NCBI GenBank assembly: GCA_018806985.1
Contig: JADANN010000422.1
Location: forward strand, 580,001 to 644,000
Source of the DNA: Angiostrongylus vasorum
Taxonomy: Eukaryota > Nematoda > Chromadorea > Rhabditida > Metastrongylidae
Length of the DNA: 64,000 nt
Direction of reading: 5' to 3'
Under the pieces are notes generated by a model, which was given only the letters and a program-made list of their open reading frames with translations, had not been told where the DNA came from and searched no databases. The position numbers and the translations under genes are program-made. Positions 42,280 through 53,660 of this stretch are shown piece by piece. Positions within the stretch are counted from its first letter, which is position 1. The number at the start of each line of letters is the position of its first letter.

Positions 42280-44350
42280 AACTGGGACTTATCCAATTCA
42301 TTAGCCGGTTGTTGGGAAGATGCCGTTGTCGATAACATCGACAAAGAATACGATCGGTTCATTCAACATTTTCACGTTAGCGCGATGAAAGCTGAGAGTT
42401 CGAAAGTCACCAAGAGACGTCTTCCTCCAGAACACTCAAACCTGATACGCCAGCGTGGAATCGCATGAGCTGCAGGCAACCGCAAATAACGTTCAAACTT
42501 GCAAAATAATGCAGGCAGGCGATAAAGAAGATCTTAAGGAGAGAAGAGCAGCAATAATGGTGGAAGCTGCACAGGCTGGAAAAACCATTCGCAAAGCCCA
42601 CCGAAGCTTCGCCAATTACATGACCAAGATGATTGCACTCCGACGCCCAGACGGAGCAGTATAAGCGTCCAGAAAAGCAATGGAGAAAATCACTCACGAA
42701 TACTACTCAGATCTCTTCGATAGACACGTACACCTTCCGTCACATGAAATGAAGGAGGATGGATATGTTGTACCATCGGTTCTCCCTTCCGAAATCCAAC
42801 ATACCATTTGGTCGGTGAAAAATCGAACAGCATCAGGTCCGGACAGGATAAGACCAGAACACCAGAAGAACCTTCCGCCAGTTCTCGTAAACACACTGGC
42901 TGGGCTCTTCACGCTTTACCTGGCTGAATGCGATGTCCCTACTCATGGAAGACCAGCAAGACCGTGTTATTGTTCAAGAAGGGTGATCTCCCTCCACGAT
43001 ATCGGCAGCTATCGCCCAATCTGCTTGATGTCTGTCATCTATAAACTTCCACTCGAGTCATCCTAAACAGAATTGACAGAACACTGCACGAAGAACAGCC
43101 ATGTGAGTAAGCAGGGGTTTCGAAAAGGATTTAGTACGATGGTCCACATCCACACGATAACAAGGCTCATTGAAGTACCGCGAGAGTACAAAAAGAACGC
43201 TCCGTCTCACTTTCATTGGTTTACAGAAGGCCTTTGATTCAATTTAGATAGAAACAGTCATGGAAGCCCTTGATAGTCAAGGAGTCCCTACTAAGTATAT
43301 CAAGATTCTTCGTAAGCTGTACAAAAAATTTCACAACCAAATTATCACCATTCTACGAAGATATTATCATTGAAGTCAAAAAGAGGAGTTGGGCAAGCCG
43401 ATACTATCTCGCCAAAATTATTCACCACCACCCTTCAGAACGTCATGCGAACATTGGAATGGGATAATATGGGAGTGAAAATCGATGGCCGGCAGTTACA
43501 TCATCTTCGCTTTGTTGATGACATCATCCTTATAATACCAAACATTAGCCAAGCGAAACGTATGCTTGCTGACTTTGATAAAGCCTGTGGAAAGATTGGT
43601 CTTCGACTAAATCTCGCAAAAACGATGCTTGCGAGGGACGGATTGGTTTCGTATGCCCCACTCACGCTCAACGGAACGAATATCTCTCAATGCCCCAGTT
43701 ATGTCTATCTAGTTCGTGAAATCAGTATTATGAACGACTTAGCCCCAGAGCTGAGCAGAAAGAAGCGAGCGGCAGGGGAGCTTTCAAGAGCATCGAGGAT
43801 GTAGTGAAGAGAAAAAGAACACCCGACTCTGTGCCCACCTTTTTCGACTCAACGGCACTTCCTGCCCTAGTATGCCCAAGTATGCTTCAGAAACTTGGTC
43901 GCTACGTAAGCAGATGAAGAACCACTCAGCGTGATTGAACGCGCAGTCGAAAGGACGATGTTAAGAGTATACCGTATCACACAAGTGATTGAAGGGATGC
44001 GAAGCTCCGACTTGCGTCAACGATCAAAAATGAAAGATACCGTTCTGCACACCAAACAGTCGAAGATAAGGTGGGCCGGTAACGTAATGCATATGAATGA
44101 CAACCGATGGGCAAGAGTCGTTAGTGACTCGGGATGTCAAACGTACTGCAGGAAGACCACCGATTCGATGGTGAGAGTATTTCACGAAGAGCCTAGAAGA
44201 AAGACATGATGCTCGACGAGTCACTGAGAGCGAACAGAACCCAGTGGGCTACTCTTGCACGCTACAAGGAAAAAATGGAAGATTTACTGGCACCCGCTCG
44301 AGCCACTCGACGATCAGCGGGACTACAGGTGATACAGGTGAACAAAAAAG
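42280..44350 (+). mobile_element. RTE-1 copy, 3' part: reverse transcriptase, decayed
   Basis: Resumes NWDL-SNSLAG, then EKITHEYYSDLFDRH, VLPSEIQHTIWSVKNRTASG, LRFVDDIILIIPN (palm motif V-DD at about 43510) and the C-terminal SKIRWAGNVMHMNDNRW block. Interrupted by stops and shifts; ends near 44340 with 'gtgatacaggtgaac'. Confidence 0.9.
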
Positions 44351-45878
44351 AAAATAAGCGGTCTGATCCAAAATCGCTGAGGACTTCAGTGCTTCTCGAA
44401 TGCGTTTTGGCCACTTCGGAATGTGGCAGAGACGAAAGAAAGTCACTGGCGTTTGCTGTATTTAGTGCTGTATGGAAGTAATGGTGAAGATGAAAATGTT
44501 GCACTACTACCAGAGCGTACCTTTGAGCCGTGCAGAATCTAAAGGTGTTTTTTTACGACTTCAGACTCAACTTGAACTCAGATCATCTGTTCACGAACAA
44601 TCATCTTGGTATTATCGATTTCCCACTAATGGACTACAATCTTAGTCACATAGCACTCACCCGTACATAGTCTCCTGAATCGTAGTCTCCTGAATGAAAT
44701 GGGGGCGATATCGTCATCGTTGAATTACTGATCTTAATGAAAAAGTGTAAAGGGATGCGATACAAAACTTTATTGTGCATATTTATTAGGCTACCAAGAA
44801 GTTATAAGAAGCCAGATATTGTCAACTACGTAAATCATAGGAATGTTACTTCTACAAAATTAGCAAAATTGTGCAAAAAATGGTATGTGTAACCCATTAG
44901 TTAGAGATTCCTTTTGATACTCAAGTGTCCGTTGGCTCGATATGACGCCCCGTACTCATTATACTTTCCATTGCTTCAAACCCACACCAGACTGGTCAAG
45001 GGGATAGAAGCACTGACTCGGTGTATTGGTAAATCTCCATTGTTAGGCCAGATGCGCATTCAGTTATCCCCAATAGTATCTGATGAAGTCGAATTCATAG
45101 CGCATCCACCTGCGATGAACAACGCCGAACGCTTTGTGTAAAAAGGCTTCATCATTGTTTTAAGAAAGACTTCCAGTGAGTGTTTGAATGAAGTTTGAGA
45201 TGATTTCCTATAGCATCTTGGAATAACTCCACCAAAGCATTCCCAAATTTAGACAGAATTGTCGGCCCCTGAAGATAAGAGGAAGTTTTCTCCAACGAGT
45301 CTGATACCAATTTGACGACTCTAGAACGTGAAGAGCTTGGATTCCCTTGTGTGTAATGACTAATTTCTCTTTTTGAACTTCTCGTCAAAGCTCAGAAGTA
45401 TGATGTACTTTACTAGAAAACAAATTTCATCTCTTTCTATTAACTCTTGGCGGCTAGTTATTATGTGAAATACAACCATAAATATGGTAGCACTCACCAG
45501 TTGCTATTCGTTGAGGTGAACGACATGGAAGAATCGGTAGCTGAGCACATTTCTAACAATAAGTAGTAGCAATGTGTATGCTATTAAAAAACATTTTCAA
45601 AAAATATTACCGGTAGCATGGAAGAACATGCCGTGTTTACTAATGTTTACATGCCAGTGCCTAAAAGCTTACAATTAGGAAAAGATTGTCCACATGAAAC
45701 GAACAACTGGCCAACAATTTCCACTGAGGGTTGCTGGGATGAAAATGACGTAACTTGATGTTTGAGAACTGTTAAGGTTTTGATAAAAGGGATAAAGGAT
45801 GAAGCTCTCGAAGGTGATCAATCCCTGAGGAATACGCTATGCATTCGACTTCATTAAGCATCGTTTGGATGTGATTGA
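44330..45878 (-). repeat. Right arm of the inverted duplication
   Basis: Reverse complement of 31729-33290. Its outer end stops inside a truncated SINE-1 tail (45780-45878), whereas the left arm contains the whole SINE, so this arm was copied from the left one or from its source. Confidence 0.92.
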
Positions 45879-46257
45879 CCTTTCATGCTATTGGGTTTTT
45901 CTGTCTATGTGACAGCCAAAGATAATGAACTTCATTATTCCTTTTCCAACTTCTTTGAAGAAGTTGTGGAATTGTTGGCACTCATTACGTTGTTTTCCTT
46001 TGAACTATCAGCAAACGAGGCAAGTCAGCAGTATGGTTCTTTCATGAAAATTCGTTCCTTAGAAGAAAAAATTCGTTCTCGATAAAAATCATTTAATGGC
46101 AGCTGTCATGGATAAGTCGAGTATTTCTTTTGGAACAAATTTTTTCGTCGTTGACCCTACACGTGAACGATTTCTTCACTCTGGATCTCACCACAAACTC
46201 TTCATTACCAAAAATTGACGAGCATGACATATTGCCAAACTCGAAGATTTCCCACTT

Positions 46258-46379
46258 TTAATCAACGTAACGATACGTCATCGTTGTATGCAACTGCAAG
46301 AATTTGTTGAACACGACTATAGGCAACCGATTCGAGCTGGAAACTATAGGAACTTCGCTGCCCTTCATCGAACAAAAAA
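46258..46379 (-). CDS. Astacin last exon: CUB C-terminus
   Basis: Family-like reading is FCSMKGSEVPIVSSSNRLPI then MTYRYVD-stop (TAA 46260-46258). Acceptor CTTTCAG is followed by six Ts; the splice phase from 46442 would need five. As given, splicing leads into another frame that ends at a TGA a few codons earlier. Confidence 0.75.
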
Positions 46380-49300
46380 CTGAAAGAGTAGCATGCGAAC
46401 TCGCACATCGATCTGTAGAATTCTTGGATAATGACTCTTACCGGTAACCAGTTAATCTCTGATCCTTTTGAGTCTTGATTTCGACTCCTCCTTTGACACA
46501 ACCTGGTGAGTCGTAACCATGAGAGATCGATTGAATCTGTACCTCAATTTTTTTCCCTTCGGGCGCCTAAATGCTCGTAATTTTTTTTTGGAATGCGAAT
46601 GACTCTAGATCAAGCAGTCGTACCGTAATCATGTAATTGCAAAATTCGTACCGATCCTTGGGTTTGAATTTACCTATTTTGCAACTGATCACTTGTTTCT
46701 TAGCTGTCGCCACGAGATCATCTCCACATCCAGGTGGCTACAAATAAGTCAGAATTGTGTCAGATTTACGCCCATCCATAACTCTCGTTCATACCCGCCG
46801 ATCACACAGAGTACCACCGTAGCCGCTTGGACAAATGCATACGGAGCAGTTTCGAGGGTGAGGAAATCCTTGGTTCGCACATTTGGCAGATGTGGCTTCT
46901 TTGCATTTTGCTAAATAATTAGTCTCCAACACGTTTCATGTCGTTCTAATACGAAGCGTAAGTCGTAAGTCTGTCGAACCATTGCAGCCGTGATGTTCAT
47001 TGACTGTGAAAATATCAGTGAACGATATCACCTCAGATCCCATGGTCTTCTGATAAAGAGGGTCTTTAGCAATTATGGTACGCTGCTTGTTAGAAGAACC
47101 ACTGAAAAATAAGGTGATAACCGTAACCGTAGCGAAAGTAATCTCATATATACTAAGTGCAAACCTCATCTCGTTATAGTGCATCACACTGCCGTAATCG
47201 TACTTGAGTCCACAGACATCAGCATCGTTTTTGTTCAGTTTTCGAAAGTTCTTCATATATGTGGGCTAAACCAATTTTGTGGACCTTCCAAGAAGCAGTA
47301 GTCACTGTTTTTTTCTAACAATGACCCACATCAATATTCTTTTCGATGATTGAAACGTATTCGTCCCGATCATATCGTGACATTGTGTGATAAAGACCGA
47401 GAACGTGACCAATCTCATGCAAAGCTAACCCTTCCTAAACCATCTATTTCACGTAGTTGTGGAGAAAAAATACCCAACTAAACAGAAAGCACCCTCGAAA
47501 AACACTAACGTAAAACTAATTTTAGTGATGGATAATGTATAGTGCATCCAGTGTTGATCATTTGCCTAAGAATATGCCATGCATTCAAGCCCATTAAACA
47601 CGAGGAAATCGAAAGTTTCTATTTGGCAGGCCACATTATTTTCACTACCTCCCTTCCGCGAGAAGTCTGGTACCAATTTCCTGACAAATGGAGATAGACG
47701 ACTTCGTTTGCCTAACGCGCAGGCTCGATCCAAGCGTGTGCGTTGCACCGAACTTCTTTCACTCAGGTACAAACACATCGTGAAATTTTTTCAGAATCCC
47801 TAATTAAAATGCGGCGCACCGTAGCACAATCTTCGTTAAGGGAAAGAGGCTGGCTTCCACCGACTTGTCCCATTTTCGACCAACATTCGGGTTCTTTAAT
47901 CACGACCGCCTTGTCTCGAGCTGTAGATAGTTTGTGTAGAGAGGCCTCACTTCTATTTGATGTGTGACTTGAAACTAACCGTCTTTGTTTTCCACGAAGT
48001 CGATGCAAGTGGTTTCCGTCCACACTTTTATCCCCATTCTAAACGCTTTATATATGACGTAGTCTGAAATTTTTTCTTTAAAATTGTACACATAGATAAC
48101 AGGCAATGCAGAGTTCATGCATTTTCTTCAAGTGGTCGACTCAGATGGTTGTGAATAAAGCAAAGTCCAACAAAATGTTTGCGACCGACCACAATCCTTC
48201 CCTCAAGTTCATCACTGAGTGACTGTAGCCGGCATCAGCCAATCTGATTTTCGACATCGTGTTATCCACAGCAAAGTCGCCGATTAGTGATCATCGTGGT
48301 AAGCAAGAATTTTTAAATTACTCTTCTACTACCTTGGGGGTACTCGATTCGTCGAGAACTGGATTGCGCGTTCAATAATGCTGATTGGTATTTCCAGCTA
48401 CTTACCTGGTATCCTGGTTTTCAAGGAGTCATCAATATAATCACGTACCATTTTATTTACTGAACTTCACTGCTTACAATGTTTAGCTTTTATTAACTAC
48501 TAATTCATTTTTCATGACAAACTATAATGTGAAATATAACCACAAGGATGCTGAGATATGAACAAACCCCGGTACTTCAGGTTAGCTTCGGATTCATGAC
48601 CACCCTTTCCGAGGACTCACGTGTAATCCACCGTCAAAACCGAATCCCTTGATTTGATCTGTCTTTGTCTCTTTTTTTCAGTTTTTCACCCTAACGGTGC
48701 TGTAAGCACTAATCGGTCAACAGGGAATGATCCGCTGAGCATAAGGCTGCACTAAACCCAGTTAAACTGAAGCAGCAGTCATTCACTGCATAGTTTTTCT
48801 AATATGATTCAAAGTTGTTAGTTAAAATAACGTCTAACACGGGTGAAACTTATTCTAACTTCCTATTTTTGAAAGACATCTGCAGAAGTAGAAATGTTTT
48901 GCTATTCTAAGCCAAGGAGGACTAGTTTGCAGCAAGCCCAATTAGGAATGAGACAGTTCCTTGAGCACTAACCTGTTGTGTTGAACGTATACAAAATGCC
49001 GTCTTTCCATGTTGAATTCGGAATGGTAAAGCTCATAATAACTTGTCTTTTTGCACGAACGCTGTTTTTTATGTCCTCAAAGATTGGCTCAACTCTTCTT
49101 CTGCAAGAGAATTCACCAAAATACTTCTGAAATCGTCATAACTGAACCATTTTCAGTGTTAGAAAGTACTTTTAGGGACGATGTCATCTTGGAAGGGACT
49201 GTATCCAATGCCTTGTTCAGAGTAGTTTTTGAAAAAACGACCCGTTCAAGATTGGAATGTAGTCCTTCGAGTTTGCCGCGATCTCCTGTTAGGTAAATAA

Positions 49301-49659
49301 TGAGGTATTTGAAATTACAAGAGCCAAACGCTAGGGAAAGAGTGTGAGAACGACACATTCTGCTTTTGATCAACTTCGTTTTGTTGCTCATTAGATGATC
49401 TCGTTCCTTTCAACAATGTTCCCGAAAAAAATGTGTCGAGGTGCAGAGACTCCAAGGTGATCTTCGATCTAAAAGTATTCCAATTTTGTGGATGTAAAAT
49501 CTCTATGGACGTGTTACCTTCGGGTCAGGCAGACTTTTATCCTCGGCCTCCTGAAGTTCTTGATATTCGGATAAAAAGCTGTTGACTTCACTGTCGGCAT
49601 CAGGGAATGTTGCCCTGCGTTAGTACGGTGGTGATGGTGAGTAGTAGAATAGTTGTCAT
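46258..49659 (-). CDS. Astacin-family zinc metalloprotease (NAS type) with EGF and CUB domains
   Basis: Secreted M12A endopeptidase. Exons: 49659-49518, 49285-49125, 49100-48973, 48063-47980, 47920-47820, 47434-47330, 47265-47165, 47101-46980, 46910-46795, 46737-46624, 46566-46442, 46379-46258. Order: hydrophobic signal (MTTILLLTITTVL), acidic propeptide, furin-type site RAKR|Q, catalytic domain with HEIGHVLGLYH (zinc ligands and general-base Glu) and Met-turn YDYGSVMHY, one EGF module, one CUB domain. From the RAKR exon through the CUB exon at 46442 all splice phases agree and no stop interrupts. Frame problems occur in the propeptide and the last exon. Strongylid worms use such enzymes in cuticle, hatching or tissue migration; which applies here cannot be told. 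Confidence 0.93.
46442..46566 (-). CDS. Astacin exon: CUB domain core
   Basis: Acceptor GCATTTAG, donor CG|GTAAGA. Encodes APEGKKIEVQI, HGYDSPGCVKGGVEIKTQKD and QRLTGYR, the signature core of nematode NAS CUB domains. Confidence 0.95.
46624..46737 (-). CDS. Astacin exon: CUB start
   Basis: Acceptor TTTGTAG, donor ACG|GTACGA, phase 0-0. Encodes PPGCGDDLVATAKKQVISC and DRYEFCNYMIT; first CUB cysteines present. Confidence 0.93.
46795..46910 (-). CDS. Astacin exon: EGF-like module
   Basis: Acceptor TTATTTAG, donor CGG|GTATGA. Encodes KCKEATSAKCANQGFPHPRN then CSVCICPSGYGGTLCDRR, with the usual six EGF cysteines. Confidence 0.95.
46980..47101 (-). CDS. Astacin exon: catalytic domain C-terminus
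   Basis: Strong acceptor ATTTTTCAG. Encodes KQRTIIAKDPLYQKTMGSEV and ISFTDIFTVNEHHGCN, the usual end of the astacin domain. The donor is atypical (G|GTTCGA) but phase-correct. Confidence 0.93.
47165..47265 (-). CDS. Astacin exon: Met-turn
   Basis: Acceptor GGTTTAG. Encodes PTYMKNFRKLNKNDADVCGL then KYDYGSVMHYNEM; contains the Met-turn and the zinc-site Tyr. Donor AG|GTTTGC. Confidence 0.96.
47330..47434 (-). CDS. Astacin exon: zinc-binding site
   Basis: Encodes EGLALHEIGHVLGLYHTMSR and YDRDEYVSIIEKNID. HExxHxxGxxH is complete. Acceptor GGTTTAG, donor GAT|GTGGGT, phase 0-0. Confidence 0.98.
47540..47760 (-). mobile_element. SINE-1 copy, decayed, in astacin intron
   Basis: 'agtgttgatcatttgcctaa', 'gaagtctggtaccaatttcc' and a head with GGCTCGATCC at 47722. 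Confidence 0.65.
47820..47920 (-). CDS. Astacin exon: CWS / GGQ loop
   Basis: Acceptor ATCTACAG, donor ACG|GTGCGC (unusual). Encodes RDKAVVIKEPECWSKMGQVG and GSQPLSLNEDCAT, matching the C-W-S-x-(V/M)-G-x-x-G-G-x-Q-x-L-S-L block. Confidence 0.95.
47980..48063 (-). CDS. Astacin exon: helix and TCIDF
   Basis: Acceptor AAATTTCAG, donor G|GTTAGT. Encodes YVIYKAFRMGIKVWTETTCI then DFVENKD, the A helix and C-I-x-F motif. Confidence 0.95.
48515..48800 (+). mobile_element. SINE-3 copy in astacin intron
   Basis: Starts 'tatttccagctacttacc'-adjacent DNA and then 'aaccacaaggatgctgagat', with the 'aaacccagttaaactgaag' block near 48755. Confidence 0.65.
48973..49100 (-). CDS. Astacin exon: pro/mature junction
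   Basis: Encodes VEPIFEDIKNSVRAKR|QVIM then SFTIPNSTWKDGILYTFNTT. RAKR is a furin-type cleavage site directly before the mature protease. Acceptor TTCTCTTGCAG; donor G|GTTAGT. A second frame across the start (SLAEEELSQSLRT) looks like propeptide, suggesting a frameshift just before RAKR. Confidence 0.88.
49125..49285 (-). CDS. Astacin exon: propeptide
   Basis: Acceptor CCTAACAG. Open frame DRGKLEGLHSNLERVVFSKT... ending VMTISE, similar in style to nematode NAS propeptides. The 3' junction is unclear: GTATTT at 49124 is a possible donor, but the frame also continues EVFW and then stops. Confidence 0.7.
49518..49659 (-). CDS. Astacin exon: signal peptide and start of propeptide, frame broken
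   Basis: ATG at 49659 opens MTTILLLTITTVLTQGNIP, a good secretion signal, then meets TGA. One base out of frame is DADSEVNSFLSEYQELQEAE with a donor (AAG|GTAACA), a typical acidic propeptide start. A single-base difference separates the two. Confidence 0.7.
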
Positions 49660-50021
49660 CCTAAATGTCCCGATTTCAACGAGTCTATCATGAAAAAGAA
49701 CTGCACCGAATGTTGCTGTACTGTTGAGTGTTACACTATTAGTGTCTGCTATTTAACAAACGATCATAGGAAACAATAGCGAAGTTTAAACGATTAACTG
49801 CCGCTACTCTATTAGTGCTGCAGCGGGTGTTCCAGGTTCTGAAGAAGGAAATAACGGAATAGAAAAGAGAAGAAGGGTACTGACGATGTTCATTCCATTT
49901 ATCTTTTTATGCCGTTGAATATGAACAAATTTGTTCACCTGCCTCAGAAACGTTGTTTAAATTGCAATCTTTCCGACGAATTGCACCATGCTTATTCATC
50001 TGACATCACACTATCCATTTT

Positions 50022-50411
50022 TTGCAAGGAAGTCTTATCTTGCATTGCAAGGTCGCACGAGTTAGCTCCGAAAAAGTTCCTCTGAACTGCTTTTATTTCT
50101 TCAATTCCTCTAACAGCTCTATGAATTTCTTCTCCTGGATTATCATATGTAAACCCCATATTAAGCACGGGCAGTCGGCTAAAATATGGAAACTTAACAA
50201 CACCTCAGCAATAGCATGTCATTTAAATGTGCTTAAGGAAAAGGTTGATAGGTCTAATATTTTTTGCAGAAATGAAGGGAAAGTAGTTGTCAACAAAAGC
50301 AGTAAAGTTCGTGCACCATTCAAACATGGCAAAGCTGGTTCTTCAACATTAAGCGATAAATTATCGATACCTGGAGGTCGCTATGGTATTGAAAACACGA
50401 TAAAGTTATAA
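50022..50411 (+). other. Unassigned plus-strand ORF (129 codons)
   Basis: A possible acceptor (TTTTTTGCAG, 50270) precedes a hydrophilic tail GKVVVNKSSKVRAPFKHGKA ending in a stop. No family recognised; it could be the last exon of a gene or chance. Confidence 0.2.
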
Positions 50412-50769
50412 AAAGAGGCTTTGCCTTATCGATCTAGAGGCATACATGCTACCATTTATAAGAGTTTACTGTACTTCACCACTGAGACTCACTTCTAACA
50501 GCATCTGGAAAGATTTTGCTGCTTATATTTGAGATTTTCGGTGTTTCTTCTATATCCGCCAGTCTATTACGATATTCACGAACTATCATTACAACTATAA
50601 ATGGAGACATAGTGAATTAGAGGTCAAGGTTCGAAATTTGTGTACCTTAGCTAAGGGACGATACCAGTTTACTAATAAGTCCTGGTAAATTTTGGTAGCT
50701 GGAGGGCTTAGGAAATTAATGACTGGCTATTCATATAGAAGAGATTTTGATATACCGAGAAAAAATAAA

Positions 50770-51045
50770 GGATAAAGCTTTTCGGCGTTAATCAATCCCT
50801 TAGGGATGCGCCATGCATTAGATTTCATTAAGCATCGGTAGAGGTGATTGAACGCATATCTGGCCTTTACAATGACTCGCGGTGGCCTACCGATATAGAG
50901 AGCCAGTTCTGCTATCCTCCCAGACAAGTCTGGTACCAATTTGCCGACTCCGGATGGATGGAAGGTTTGGTGAGCCATGGAAGCGGGGATCGATATCAAG
51001 TGTGTCGCAGTGGCGCCTCCAACCACTGCGCCACACGTGCCCTGA
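50770..51045 (-). mobile_element. SINE-1 copy
   Basis: 'ggcgttaatcaatcccttag', 'cagacaagtctggtaccaat', head 'gcgccacacgtgccctgatc'. Confidence 0.88.
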
Positions 51046-51049
51046 TCTA

Positions 51050-52435
51050 CCGATATCAAAGAAGATAATGACAGTAGCAAAAACCTTTCTAATCACGATT
51101 TTTCTTCAGAGGTTTATTTCAAATCAAGCTTTCGAAAAAATCAATCTTTACCAACGTGAAACTTTTAAAAAAAAGTAATTCTAATTCAATCGACAAAAAA
51201 TCACTATAAATTAAGATATGCTTCTTTAAATGCTTTATATGCCATCTGGTGCTCTTGAATGACTTCTGAGTGATTTCATTCGATCTCTTCTTTTTGTTTC
51301 TTCTCCCTCTTTCTCGAACAAGCCTATCTTGATATACAGTGTTCACTTCTTAGATGAACCTGCCTGTCTATGTTTTGAACTGTTTTTTGTTATTTAAAAA
51401 TTGAATTTTATAAACAATTCCCATACAAAAGGCACCAGTATGGGCTCGAGTTTAAATTACCTCTAAAAGATGGCTTTGGCTGCACCTACAGAGTTTTGTT
51501 GAATGATGATTGCGAATCCGTCCTTAGCTGGAGATAGTTTGCACATAAGTCTTTACTTCGATAACACATAACGTGGAAAAAAACTATTCTTATCGATAGA
51601 TGCAGGATAAGCAGGGCTTTCCCAACAACTGGAAGTCAAAAAACAGGACAGTAAATAGCCTAACAGAATCTGAACTGTATAACGTCACTAGAATTTAAAG
51701 CTAAAAAAGCGCATTATTGTTCATGACAGTTCATGACTTGACCATTCTCGCTTTTCGCTGAACACTTGAAACATGCAAGCGATTGAAAGAAATCACCAGT
51801 GGAAATTGCTGTTAGACAAAAGCGGTCAAATGGCAGTCAGCTGTCTATATGTTGAAGGGACTAACAAATAGTACCTACATTTATGCATCTTGGCTCAAAC
51901 TGCCTAGTGAAGGCATGGAGGATAGACGAACAGCAAAGGAGAAAAAAACTTGACTGAACGACATCAACACAAGCCTGCATTTATATCATCTTGGAAAAAA
52001 AACTGGAATTGTAAATTGGGAGTGCTTCTACACCCCTGAGTTCTTTCGTTGAAGAAAGCAGCACGCTAAGGTGAGAACATAAACTCTATGCATATGGTGC
52101 CATAAGGCAATACTTAAGAATCATAATTCCAAATAGATGCTGAGAATATTCGGTATGTTAGCAAGTACTAAGATGCAGCTGCTGTAGTAAACATTGCTTA
52201 CACTGTAACAATGCTGATTGTACAAACTGTATTTCTTTGACCCGAATTCCCATGTGGAGATTGTTTACTGTAGGCAGGAAATGCGAGTTGTATGCAGAGA
52301 TTGTTAATAATATGTGGGATGTATATTTTATGTACATATAAACTGCAACATTTTAGGTTGTTGTATAACGGATGCCGTTAAATACAATTTCTAAAACATT
52401 AGTAAAAGGTTGAAGTAATAAGGTTTCATAGTTAC
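51050..52435. other. No gene seen
   Basis: AT-rich; only short ORFs without splice or domain support. Confidence 0.5.
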
Positions 52436-52439
52436 TTAC

Positions 52440-53660
52440 CTACTAGAATACTTGGACGGTCCGTCCTCACGAGTTGTGTGGACCCCAGCACACTTGCCAT
52501 TCATTTCTTTCCCTCGCAATCGTCGTCCATGGTTGTGGTTTTATTCCAGCACGGTGGCGCGTGCCAGTCTCATACCGTGGTCTGTAAAATAACTGCAGCT
52601 GCGTGTACAGCTGACTAACTTTGTTTACGAACACGTCCGCACTTCGTGTAGATGGCCGTCCTAGGGGATGTTTGCATTCTCGTGGAGTTTACTCTACAGT
52701 TCTTTTCGTCCATCTGTCGTCAGTTCATCTCATTATGTGACCGGCCCATCTATGTTTCGCTATCGATGTTTATTCTCCTGTATCTCAAAGATGTGAGAGA
52801 TTTCGAAGGTCAGGACTTCGCATTGCGGCTAGATATTGAGAGAGAAGACATCGCTCAAGCACTCTGTGAGTAGTGCAGAGTATTCTTGACGTGGTTGAAG
52901 TATCAGCCCACGTCTCTGCAGCATAACAGAGCGCTGGCAAGACCGTCGAATCGAACAGGTGAGCGCGGCTTTTCGGGTCTTTCAGTTGGTCGATGGCTTC
53001 TTTGAGAGGTCCGAATGCGGCCCAAGCTGCTCTCCTTCTTCTGCCTAGTTCTTCCTTCATATTGTTTTCCATGTTCATTGATCGCCCAAGGAATACGTAC
53101 GAAGAGGTCTCTACAATGAGAGAGCCATCCAATTTAATTTTTTCGCCTTCTTACCATGGGTTTTTCATGAACTGGGTCTTCTTTTGATTCATGCGCAGTC
53201 AGATCTTTTTTCCCGTTTCGTTGAGCTCGTTGATCATCATCTCTGCTTCGCTAGTACTTCTTGAGAAGATGACGATGTCGTCCGCAAAACGAAGGTTTGA
53301 TAAGAATATTCCATCAATACGTATGCCTTTCTCATCACAATCGAGTGTCTTCATTATCCACTGCAGTGCAGCACCAAAAGGGTTTGGCGATATTGTGTCA
53401 CCCTGTCAAAGCTCTTTTCCTATGGGTATGGTAGGTGGTCGATAAAAAAGCTCTATTTTCGTAGTGCAGTTCTGATAATAGTCAGACAGAGTTCTTATAT
53501 GTAGGGACTGGTCCACTCCCTCGCCGACGAGCTCTAACAGGATTGCATTCGTTTCGACACAGTCAAATGCTTTTTCGTAGTCGACAAGGGGTAGGATTAG
53601 AGGGAGGTGGTAATCCCGACAAACTTCCATAACCCTGGACACATGAAAGCTTCACAACAG
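52440..53660 (-). mobile_element. RTE-2 copy, RT domain and 3' end
   Basis: The minus strand reads SRVMEVCRDYHLPLILPLVD and DYEKAFDCVETNAIL (53406-53642), RFADDIVIF (intact FADD palm motif near 53280), GSLIVETSSYVFLGRSMNME and [20 protein letters not shown] (52785-53132). The best-preserved RTE RT here, but split by shifts and 5'-truncated. Confidence 0.92.

Larger units (their letters stand above)
36621..42292. mobile_element. PLE-derived compound insertion with 13-bp target duplication
   Basis: aactgggacttat flanks the insert at 36621-36633 and 42280-42292. The ends are inverted PLE family B termini: left (36634-36790) pointing left, right (42070-42279) pointing right with CTGAAGA at 42121. 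Inside are GIY-YIG remnants, SINE-1/2/3 copies, an R3 copy and RT fragments, so it accumulated later insertions. Confidence 0.88.

Noticed and set aside
48130..48310. Minus-strand frame with GDFAVDNTMSKIRLADAG inside an astacin intron
   Set aside because: The GDF recalls an RTE endonuclease motif, but nothing around it matches and no splice sites fit.
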